This document shows positions 17,546-24,931 of a stretch of DNA of 64,000 nt, one piece after another (positions within the stretch are counted from its first letter, which is position 1; each line of letters begins with the position of its first letter). Both the position numbers and the translations under genes were made by a program. The notes beneath the pieces were generated by a model. The model saw only the letters and a list, made by a program, of their open reading frames with translations. It was not told the DNA's origin and made no database searches. The stretch is from G965203045 sp965203045 (GTDB lineage Bacteria; Pseudomonadota; Gammaproteobacteria; PS1; Pseudothioglobaceae). The stretch is from contig OZ241850.1 of NCBI GenBank assembly GCA_965203045.1, forward strand, positions 1,364,001 through 1,428,000. Direction: 5' to 3'.

Positions 17546-18367
17546 TCAAATATCTCTTAATAATTTATTAATGCTGGTTTTAGAACGTGTTTTTTCATCA
17601 ACCTGTTTGACAATTACTGCGCAATAAAGAGAATGCGAACCATCTTTTGCTGGCAGACTACCCGGTACTACTACCGAGCCTTGCGGTATTCTACCATAAC
17701 TGATTTGGTTATTTTTGCGGTTTAAAATTTTGGTAGACTTACCAATATAAACTCCCATAGATATTACCGAATTTTGTTCTACAATCACACCTTCAACGAT
17801 TTCAGAACGCGCACCAATAAAGCAGTTATCTTCAATAATAGTAGGGCTTGCTTGCAGTGGTTCAAGTACACCGCCTATGCCAACTCCGCCAGAGAGGTGA
17901 ACATTTTTACCAATTTGAGCACAAGAACCCACCGTTGCCCAAGTATCGACCATAGTTCCGCTATCAACAAAAGCACCGATATTAACATAAGAGGGCATTA
18001 GCACTACATTTGGGGCAATATAAGCACCTTGTCTAACACTGGCAGGGGGGACAATACGCACTTTAGCTGTGTTTAGGTCATTTGCATCATAACTTACAAA
18101 TTTAGAGGGAATTTTATCATAATATTTTGTCCAACCTCCTGACATTTCAACATTATCAGTTAGTCTAAATGAGAGCAATACTGCTTTTTTGAGCCATTCA
18201 TTAATTTGCCAGTTACCAATGCTTTGCTGTTCGGCAACGCGCTCCTCGCCCCTATCTAGTAAACCAATAGATTGTTTAACAGCTGATTTAACTTTGCTAC
18301 TAACGTTTTTAGCGGTTATATTAGATCGGTTTTCAAAAGCTTGGTTGATAATATTTTGTATGCTCAT
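17546..18367 (-). CDS. dapD: Tetrahydrodipicolinate N-succinyltransferase
   Basis: Succinylates tetrahydrodipicolinate in the lysine/diaminopimelate pathway, supplying wall precursor. It has 273 residues. The left-handed beta-helix made of hexapeptide turns spans about residues 105-235, with VRQGAYIAPNVVLMPSYVNI, GVLEPLQASPTIIEDNCFIG and GVYIGKSTKI. The C-terminal end PGSLPAKDGSHSLYCAVIVK is characteristic of DapD. It is convergent with ruvB and divergent from murF. Confidence 0.97.
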   Translation of the reverse strand: MSIQNIINQAFENRSNITAKNVSSKVKSAVKQSIGLLDRGEERVAEQQSIGNWQINEWLKKAVLLSFRLTDNVEMSGGWTKYYDKIPSKFVSYDANDLNTAKVRIVPPASVRQGAYIAPNVVLMPSYVNIGAFVDSGTMVDTWATVGSCAQIGKNVHLSGGVGIGGVLEPLQASPTIIEDNCFIGARSEIVEGVIVEQNSVISMGVYIGKSTKILNRKNNQISYGRIPQGSVVVPGSLPAKDGSHSLYCAVIVKQVDEKTRSKTSINKLLRDI

Positions 18368-18480
18368 ACTGGTAAAATGGCAAGTATTTTACCAATTTGT
18401 CGCTAAAAGTGCTAATTCTCTGCTGTTTTAGTTGTAAATAGATGGTTTATGTTAACAAAATTATTTGTTTACTAATTATT

Positions 18481-19797
18481 ATGTTTTCTACTCTTTATCA
18501 AATTGCAAGCGCTTTAAAATTATCAACCAAAGGTCTTAAAAACGTGGATATTAAAGCTATTAGCAGTGATAGTCGCACTATTAGCACAGGGGAGTTATTT
18601 ATAGCCTTAGGAGGAGATAATTTTAATGGCCACGACTACATCAAACAAGCAGAGGCAAAAGGCGCGGTTGCAATTATTACTTGTGAACCAATTAGTAGTG
18701 TTCTGCCTACGCTAATTGTAGTTGATACTAAATTTGCTTTTGGGCAGATTGCCAGTTGGGCAAGGCAATATTATAAACCTAAGGTTTTAGCAATTACTGG
18801 TAGTAATGGCAAAACTAGTGTTAAAAATATGCTAGATGCTATTATGAGTGAGAAGGGCACAACACTTTCTACTAAGGGTAATTTTAACAATAAGTTAGGT
18901 GTGTCAATGACTTTATGCGCTCTGCGCAAGCAACATCGTTATTTAGTAGTTGAATTAGGAGCAAGCCAAGTTGGTGAGATTAAGTATTTAGCGTATTTAG
19001 TAAAGCCTGATGTAGCAGTTATTACTAATGCCGGCGATGCTCATATTGGTGAGTTTGGCTCGTTAAAAAATTTAGTAACGGAAAAAGGACAGATTTACAA
19101 AGCATTAACAATAGAAGGTATTGCTGTACTTAATAAACAAAGTTTGTATTACAATAATTGGAAAGAGCTATTAAGTGGACAAAAAATAGTTGATTTTGGT
19201 GCGGGAACTAGTATATTTGCCAGCAATATTGACCATCATAATAAAGGAGTCAATTTTGTGCTTAATTATCAGTGTCAAAAACAATTGGTAAAGCTAAATT
19301 TTTTAGGGCAACATCAAGTTGATAACGCTTTGGCAGCAGCAGCATGTGCTATAAGTCAAGATATTCCTTTAGAATTAATTGCCAAGGGCTTGGCGCTGGC
19401 GAAACCAGAGATAGGGCGTTTAAATTTATATCAATTAAAATACTGGCAGGTTATTGATGATAGTTATAATGCTAACCCTACCTCAATGCGTGCTGCTATT
19501 GATGTATTAACACAATTTAACATTGATAAGGTGCTAGTATTAGGCGCTATGGCAGAACTAGGCGATGGTAGTGAATTTGCTCACTTAGCAGTTATAAAAT
19601 ATGCTCAATCCAAAGGCATTACAATAATTTACACACTAGGTGAAGAAGCAAAAGCCTATCAAATCAGTAAGCATTTTGATAATGTTAATACTTTGGTCAA
19701 AACACTATACAAAAATCACCAAAATAGCGCTATCTTAATCAAAGGTTCGCGATTTAGCAAAATGGAACGAGTATTGGCTATGATGAAAAAATATTAG
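18481..19797 (+). CDS. murF: UDP-N-acetylmuramoyl-tripeptide--D-Ala-D-Ala ligase
   Basis: Adds D-Ala-D-Ala to UDP-MurNAc-tripeptide, the last cytoplasmic step of wall precursor synthesis. The ATP loop TGSNGKTSVKNM is near residue 107, VELGASQVGEIKYLA follows, and the C-terminal Mur ligase domain contains DDSYNANPTSMRAAIDVL. An in-frame ATG at 18442 would add a hydrophobic stretch not found in the family, so the start at 18481 (MFSTLYQIASALKL) is used, giving 438 aa. MurF in enterics sits in the mra cluster; here it is alone with no murE, mraY or murD neighbour. Confidence 0.95.
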   Translation: MFSTLYQIASALKLSTKGLKNVDIKAISSDSRTISTGELFIALGGDNFNGHDYIKQAEAKGAVAIITCEPISSVLPTLIVVDTKFAFGQIASWARQYYKPKVLAITGSNGKTSVKNMLDAIMSEKGTTLSTKGNFNNKLGVSMTLCALRKQHRYLVVELGASQVGEIKYLAYLVKPDVAVITNAGDAHIGEFGSLKNLVTEKGQIYKALTIEGIAVLNKQSLYYNNWKELLSGQKIVDFGAGTSIFASNIDHHNKGVNFVLNYQCQKQLVKLNFLGQHQVDNALAAAACAISQDIPLELIAKGLALAKPEIGRLNLYQLKYWQVIDDSYNANPTSMRAAIDVLTQFNIDKVLVLGAMAELGDGSEFAHLAVIKYAQSKGITIIYTLGEEAKAYQISKHFDNVNTLVKTLYKNHQNSAILIKGSRFSKMERVLAMMKKY

Positions 19798-19823
19798 TAT
19801 ATTATAATTTTTTAATATATTGC

Positions 19824-19851
19824 TTGACAATATATATTTTTTAGGTATAAT
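19824..19851 (+). promoter_or_regulatory. Consensus sigma-70 promoter
   Basis: A perfect -35 box TTGACA (19824-19829) and a perfect -10 box TATAAT (19846-19851) are separated by 16 bases. Transcription should begin near 19858, leaving a leader of about 50 bases before the start codon at 19907. Both hexamers matching exactly is rare and suggests strong constitutive expression of the small secreted protein downstream. Confidence 0.85.
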
Positions 19852-19906
19852 GCCTACCTGCAAGTTGTTTATTGCTTGCGTTCTTAAAACAATTATGGAG
19901 AAAATT

Positions 19907-20386
19907 ATGAAAATTTTAACAAAACTTTTTGCGGTCATTGCGTTATCTGCTTCGGTGGTAGCTACTGCTGGTTGGGGTTGGGGTCCATTTGGTAATAATG
20001 ATGGTTATTATGGCTATGGTCCTCACAGAGGCTATAACACTAATTGGGGTCCATTTGATGGTCGTTCTGATTGGGGTCCTTTTGACAGCCGTTCCAACTG
20101 GGGTCCATTTGATGGTCGTTCTAACTGGGGACCATTTAGCGGCGCTAATGATTGGGTAAATGATACTAATTTTGGTTTTAATTTTGATACTAAAAATAAA
20201 ACTGATAACCGTTATTCAGGTAGGGCTGATGCTGTAGGTTCAGGTAGAGCTGACGCTTATGCCACTGGTAGGGTTCAAGCAGAAGCTATTGCCCATGCTC
20301 AAGCGGAAGCTTATAACAGAGGTTATGCTGCTGCTCAAGCAGAAGCTGCTAGAATGGCTGCTGAAGTTAATAAAGCCGATAAATAA
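19907..20386 (+). CDS. Small secreted Trp/Gly/Asn-rich repeat protein (possible sulfur-globule protein)
   Basis: A 159-residue exported protein. A signal peptide (MKILTKLFAVIALSASVVATA, residues 1-21) is followed by a GWGWGPFG start, four tandem WGPF repeats, an Asn/Asp-rich middle and an Ala/Gln/Glu-rich C-terminal part (AQAEAYNRGYAAAQAEAARMA) that may be helical. There is no cysteine. Composition and signal peptide recall the sulfur-globule envelope proteins of sulfur oxidisers, but homology cannot be proven by eye; other structural or surface roles are possible. The start is fixed by a Shine-Dalgarno GGAG at 19897-19900. A perfect promoter before it and a strong terminator after it make this an isolated, probably very abundant single-gene transcript. 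Confidence 0.75.
   Translation: MKILTKLFAVIALSASVVATAGWGWGPFGNNDGYYGYGPHRGYNTNWGPFDGRSDWGPFDSRSNWGPFDGRSNWGPFSGANDWVNDTNFGFNFDTKNKTDNRYSGRADAVGSGRADAYATGRVQAEAIAHAQAEAYNRGYAAAQAEAARMAAEVNKADK
20045..20152 (+). repeat. Four tandem 27-bp units encoding WGPF(D/S)xxxx
   Basis: Units begin at 20045, 20072, 20099 and 20126. They encode WGPFDGRSD, WGPFDSRSN, WGPFDGRSN and WGPFSGAND. The third unit is nearly identical in DNA to the first, consistent with recent duplication, while the fourth has diverged. A further related WGPFGNNDG lies upstream in the same protein. Confidence 0.95.
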
Positions 20387-20404
20387 TTAGTATTTAGTTT
20401 GACT

Positions 20405-20431
20405 AAAAGGAGGTTCAATACCTCCTTTTTT
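20405..20431 (+). terminator. Intrinsic terminator after the WGPF protein gene
   Basis: The stem AAAAGGAGG / CCTCCTTTT has 9 bp, with loop TTCAATA and a run of T residues continuing after it. It starts 18 bases after the stop codon at 20386 and lies before the convergent folA stop. The A-tract at the left gives it some capacity to stop folA transcripts too. Confidence 0.88.
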
Positions 20432-20447
20432 ATCGCCTAGTAAAAAC

Positions 20448-20924
20448 TTATGTTCGGATAAAAACTTTGAAGTAATAATCGTAATCACTTGGGATGGTAT
20501 TTTTTTGAGAAGATATTTGTTGCCATTTGGAAAGGTTAATTTCTGGGAAGTGAGCATCGCCTACAAAGGCGTGGTTAATTTGAGTTATGTACAAAAGATT
20601 ACATAGCGGCAAGACTTGAGCGTATAGACTAGCACCGCCGATAATGATAACCTGTTGTTTATTAGCTAGTTTGCATATCTCATCTAGACTGCTAAGTATG
20701 GTAACACCCGCAATTTTTAAATTTTTATTGCGACTAATAACAATATTGTTGCGTTCAGGAAGAGGTTTACCGATAGATTGGTAGGTTTTTCTGCCCATTA
20801 TCACCGTTTTATCAGTGGTTATTTTTTTAAAATGCGCTAAATCTTCGCTCAAATGCCAAGGTAGTTGATTATTATTACCAATTAAGCGATTTCTATCCAT
20901 CGCCACTATAATCGCTATACTCAT
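20448..20924 (-). CDS. folA: Dihydrofolate reductase
   Basis: NADPH-dependent reduction of dihydrofolate to tetrahydrofolate. It has 158 residues, as in E. coli. The substrate/cofactor motifs are visible: IVAMDRNRLIGNNNQLPWHL with the Met20-loop and Trp, EDLAHFKKIT with the catalytic acid near residue 27, VIMGRKTYQSIGKPLPERNN, and VIIGGASLYAQVLP. It is convergent with the WGPF gene and divergent from maf. Confidence 0.96.
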   Translation of the reverse strand: MSIAIIVAMDRNRLIGNNNQLPWHLSEDLAHFKKITTDKTVIMGRKTYQSIGKPLPERNNIVISRNKNLKIAGVTILSSLDEICKLANKQQVIIIGGASLYAQVLPLCNLLYITQINHAFVGDAHFPEINLSKWQQISSQKNTIPSDYDYYFKVFIRT

Positions 20925-20961
20925 ATTGTAAAATATCGCTTCTTTTTTAATTGCTTATTAT

Positions 20962-21531
20962 ATGTTAATCCTTGCTTCGTCTTCACCTGTTAGAAAAATT
21001 ATTTTGCAAAAATTACTTTTAAATTTTAAAGTGATTGCCCCTAATATTGATGAAAAGCGACAAAAAAATGAAACCCCAACTAATTTAGTCAAACGTTTGG
21101 CAGCTCAAAAAGCAGCAGCGGTTGCTAAACGTGCATCTGGAATAATTATTGCTTCAGACCAAGTGGCTGTAGTTAATGATAATATTTTAACTAAGCCACT
21201 AACGCATGAAAAAGCGCTATGTCAATTACAACTTTGTAGTGGCAAGAAAGTAGATTTTCTAAATGCGTTGTGCGTGCTAAATACTAATAATAGCAAGCAA
21301 CAAGTTATTCTTGATACTACCAGCATATTTTTTAAGGTATTAACCAATACTCAAATTGCAAATTATTTAGACAAAGAAAAACCCTATCATTGTGCTGGTA
21401 GTATGAAATTTGAAGGTTTGGGTATAGCGTTAGTGGAAAAAATTATTGCTAATGATACTAACTCGTTGATGGGGTTACCGCTAATAATACTTATAAAAAT
21501 GTTAAACACTCAAGGTATTAATGTTATCTAA
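20962..21531 (+). CDS. maf: Maf-family nucleotide pyrophosphatase
   Basis: House-cleaning hydrolase that removes pyrophosphate from dTTP/UTP or modified nucleotides. The N-terminal LILASSSPVRKIILQKL is the family signature, followed by ANIDEKRQ-like PNIDEKRQKNETP, IIIASDQVAVVN with the catalytic Asp, and a C-terminal GLPLIILIKML. The paralogues YhdE and YceF act on different nucleotides; SxSPRR is here SSSPVRK, nearer the YceF type, but the subtype is left open. Its 3' end overlaps mfd by 11 bases. Confidence 0.9.
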   Translation: MLILASSSPVRKIILQKLLLNFKVIAPNIDEKRQKNETPTNLVKRLAAQKAAAVAKRASGIIIASDQVAVVNDNILTKPLTHEKALCQLQLCSGKKVDFLNALCVLNTNNSKQQVILDTTSIFFKVLTNTQIANYLDKEKPYHCAGSMKFEGLGIALVEKIIANDTNSLMGLPLIILIKMLNTQGINVI

Positions 21532-24500
21532 TGCTAATCCTATCTTTAATAAAGGCAATAAATGCTATTGGGGAGGGCTACCACAGGGTAGTGAATGCTT
21601 GAGTTTGGTTCGTTGGGTTCAGGACGAGCAAAAAACTATTATTATTCTTGCTCATAATACTAATCATATTGAACAAATTAGACAAGACCTGAAGTTTTAT
21701 GCTCCCAGTTTGAATGTGTTACTATTTCCTGGTTATGAGGTGTTACCTTATGATGTTTTTTCTGCCCACGAAGATACTATTGCCAAAAGACTTAGCACTT
21801 TATTAGCCTTAAAAAATTTTAGTTATGGTGTTGTTGTTACCACTGTTGAGGCAACACTTGCTCGCCTTTGTCCTAAGAGATATTTAGAAGCATCAACTAT
21901 AAAATTTAAAATAGGCGATGAATTAGATTTACGCTTATTTAGTCAGCAGTTATTAGCGTTGGGCTACTATAAAACCAACATCGTGCGTGAGTATGGCGAG
22001 TTTAGTGTTAGAGGTTCTTTATTAGACCTATACCCTATTGGTGCCAAACAACCAATAAGAATTGATTTATTTGATGCCAAAATAGAAAGTATACGTTTGT
22101 TTGATAGCAATAACCAATGCACTACCGATAAAATTGATGCAATTAAATTATTACCAGCCAAAGAGTTTTCTTTAAATAATGATAGTATTAATGATTTTTT
22201 AACAAATTATAAGAATTATTTTAATAGCGAAGACGATATTATTTTTCAGGAAATTAGCTCTATCCGTATTCCACATGGTATTGAATTTTACTTACCATTG
22301 TTTTTTGACCATACTGATACCATATTTGATTATCTTAGCAGTAGTATTATTTTTGTAGTGTGGCAAGATTTTGCTAATATTATTCATCAAAATCTGGATT
22401 ATATTAATAGTCGCCACCAGCAAGCAGAAACACAAGGACGTAGAGTTTTAGCGCCGCGAGATTTGTTTTTAACTAAAGAGCAGTGGTATGCTAGGTTTAA
22501 TCAGCATAAGCAATTACAATTATCAGTGACTAAAAAAGGTGGTAATATTGAGTATTATAACTATAATTATCAATTATTGCCGCCGCTTAGAATTGAACCT
22601 ACTCACCTTAAACCATTACACAAATTACTATATTTTTTAACTAAATTTAAAAAGCCAGTGCTATTTGTCAGTGAATCTATAAGTCGTAAACAAACTTTTT
22701 TATCTTTACTCAACCCTTATCATTTACTATATGAAGTGGATAGTTTTGCTGATTTTTGTAATAGCAAACAACAATTAAATATTATCGTTGGCCAATTAGA
22801 TGAGGGTGTGTTTAGTGATGAGATGATTGTTATTAGTGAGAGAAATTTATTTGGTAAAAACAATGTCCAGCAACGTCGTCGTCGCGCTAAACACCAAGAT
22901 TTTGATAAGCCTATTGCTCATTTATTTGAGTTAAATAGAGGTGATGCTGTGGTGCATGAACGTTATGGCATTGGTCGCTACAACGGGCTAGAAGTTATTA
23001 ATTATGACCAACAGCGAGAATTTATTGTAATCAATTATGCAGGTGGTGATAAGTTAATGGTTCCAATTGATGAGTTGGGCGTAATTAGCCGTTATATCGG
23101 TGTTGATAGTCAACATATTCCCTTGCATAAATTAGGTGGGATGCAATGGGTAAAAGCTAAGCAAAAAGCTCAAGCGCAGTTATATGACCTTGCAGCTAGT
23201 TTATTAGAAATTTATGCCAAACGAGCCGATGTTGATGGTTTTGCTTTTGATGAACCTGATGATAGTTATAAGGCATTTGTGAGTGATTTTATGTTTGAAG
23301 AAACTCCAGACCAAATCAGTGCTGTTGATGCTGTTATTAGTGATATGTGTTCACCTAAACCGATGGATAGATTGGTCTGCGGTGATGTTGGTTTTGGCAA
23401 AACTGAAATTGCTATGCGTGCTGCTTATTTAGCAGTTGCTTCTAATAAACAAGTTGCTGTGCTTGTGCCAACTACTTTATTAACTAACCAGCATTATTAT
23501 TCTTTTGCAGATCGTTTTGCCAATTATGCAGTTAATGTTGCTGCTTTATCACGTTTTGAGACTAGCGCTACTATTAAACGAACTCTTGCAAAACTCAAAA
23601 AAGGTGATATTGATATTATCATTGGGACTCACAAATTAATTTATGACTATGTGCAATATAAAAATCTTGGCTTAGTTATTATTGATGAAGAACACCGTTT
23701 TGGTGTTAAACAAAAGGAAAGTTTTACTCAAATGCGCCCCAATTGCGATGTGCTAACTATGAGTGCTACCCCTATTCCACGTACGTTAAATATGGCACTT
23801 GGCCAAATTCGTGATTTGTCAATTATTAGCACCCCACCACTGGGCAGGACTGCTATTAAAACCTTTGTCAAAACTTGGTCGGATGAGATGATTATTGAGG
23901 CTTGCATGCGTGAGATTCATCGCGCTGGACAGATATTTATTATTCATAATGATATTGATAGTATTGACTTACTGGCTGACAAGGTAAATGGCTTATTACC
24001 AGGTATTAATATTCGCATTGCTCACGGGAAAATGCCAAGCAAAGAATTAGCAATTATTATGGGTGATTTTTATCATCGTCGTTTTCATATTCTACTTTGT
24101 ACCACCATTATTGAAAATGGCATTGATATTCCTAGCGCTAATACTATTATTATCCATAATGCTCAAAATTTTGGTTTGGCGCAATTACATCAATTACGTG
24201 GTAGAGTAGGAAGGTCGCACTATCAGGCTTATGCTTATTTAATCGTCAAACCGTATGGTAGTCTTAATGCTGATGCTAAAAAAAGGCTAAATGCTATTTC
24301 TTCTTTGGAACAACTGGGGTCGGGTTTTATGCTTGCTAATTATGATTTAGAAATCAGGGGTGCTGGAGATTTACTTGGTAAAGACCAAAGTGGTAATATT
24401 CAAGCTATTGGTTTTAACTTTTACCAACAGTTATTAGCACGCACTATAAGCTCATTAAAATCTGGTTCTTTGTTATCAGGTGATACTAATGATGTTAAAA

Positions 24501-24928
24501 TTGAAGCTGGTATATCTTGTCTAATTCCTAGCTCTTACTTAGCTGATGCTCATGATAGACTAGTGTTTTACAAACGTATTAGTAGTGCTAGTAATGAAGT
24601 TGAATTAGATGAAATTAAAAACGAAATGATAGATAGGTTTAATAAATTAGATGAACCTATAGATGCTTTATTTGCTAAAAGCAGGCTAGCTCTTGTTGCC
24701 CAAAGATTAAAAGCACTAAAAATCAATTTAACAGATGAGCAAATGCAATTTACTTTTAGCAAACATTCTCCGATTAATATCACCATTATCACCAAACTCA
24801 TTACCCAACAACCAAATATTTACTCATTAATGCAACAAGATACCCTAGTAGTTAAAAAATCAACTCCTAAAACCATCGAGCGTATTATCCAAGCTAAATC
24901 AGTATTAATGAGGTTAGCAGAATATTAA
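21521..24928 (+). CDS. mfd: Transcription-repair coupling factor
   Basis: DNA translocase that removes RNA polymerase stalled at lesions and recruits UvrA. It has 1135 aa, near the family length of 1150. In order: an N-terminal UvrB-homology module (LFPGYEVLPYDVFSAHED near residue 70), the CarD-like RNA-polymerase interaction domain (RGDAVVHERYGIGRYNGLE near residue 470), the helicase motor with Walker A CGDVGFGKTEIAMRAAYLA, Walker B IIDEEHRFGVKQKE, motif III SATPIPRTLNMA and motif VI QLRGRVGRS, and a TRCF C-terminal domain. It is convergent with the PDZ protein gene, with 3 bases between. Confidence 0.97.
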   Translation: MLSNANPIFNKGNKCYWGGLPQGSECLSLVRWVQDEQKTIIILAHNTNHIEQIRQDLKFYAPSLNVLLFPGYEVLPYDVFSAHEDTIAKRLSTLLALKNFSYGVVVTTVEATLARLCPKRYLEASTIKFKIGDELDLRLFSQQLLALGYYKTNIVREYGEFSVRGSLLDLYPIGAKQPIRIDLFDAKIESIRLFDSNNQCTTDKIDAIKLLPAKEFSLNNDSINDFLTNYKNYFNSEDDIIFQEISSIRIPHGIEFYLPLFFDHTDTIFDYLSSSIIFVVWQDFANIIHQNLDYINSRHQQAETQGRRVLAPRDLFLTKEQWYARFNQHKQLQLSVTKKGGNIEYYNYNYQLLPPLRIEPTHLKPLHKLLYFLTKFKKPVLFVSESISRKQTFLSLLNPYHLLYEVDSFADFCNSKQQLNIIVGQLDEGVFSDEMIVISERNLFGKNNVQQRRRRAKHQDFDKPIAHLFELNRGDAVVHERYGIGRYNGLEVINYDQQREFIVINYAGGDKLMVPIDELGVISRYIGVDSQHIPLHKLGGMQWVKAKQKAQAQLYDLAASLLEIYAKRADVDGFAFDEPDDSYKAFVSDFMFEETPDQISAVDAVISDMCSPKPMDRLVCGDVGFGKTEIAMRAAYLAVASNKQVAVLVPTTLLTNQHYYSFADRFANYAVNVAALSRFETSATIKRTLAKLKKGDIDIIIGTHKLIYDYVQYKNLGLVIIDEEHRFGVKQKESFTQMRPNCDVLTMSATPIPRTLNMALGQIRDLSIISTPPLGRTAIKTFVKTWSDEMIIEACMREIHRAGQIFIIHNDIDSIDLLADKVNGLLPGINIRIAHGKMPSKELAIIMGDFYHRRFHILLCTTIIENGIDIPSANTIIIHNAQNFGLAQLHQLRGRVGRSHYQAYAYLIVKPYGSLNADAKKRLNAISSLEQLGSGFMLANYDLEIRGAGDLLGKDQSGNIQAIGFNFYQQLLARTISSLKSGSLLSGDTNDVKIEAGISCLIPSSYLADAHDRLVFYKRISSASNEVELDEIKNEMIDRFNKLDEPIDALFAKSRLALVAQRLKALKINLTDEQMQFTFSKHSPINITIITKLITQQPNIYSLMQQDTLVVKKSTPKTIERIIQAKSVLMRLAEY

Positions 24929-24931
24929 TAT

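Noticed and set aside
20045..20152. Tandem 27-bp repeats considered as a CRISPR-like array
   Set aside because: Units are directly adjacent without spacers, in frame, and encode a protein repeat.
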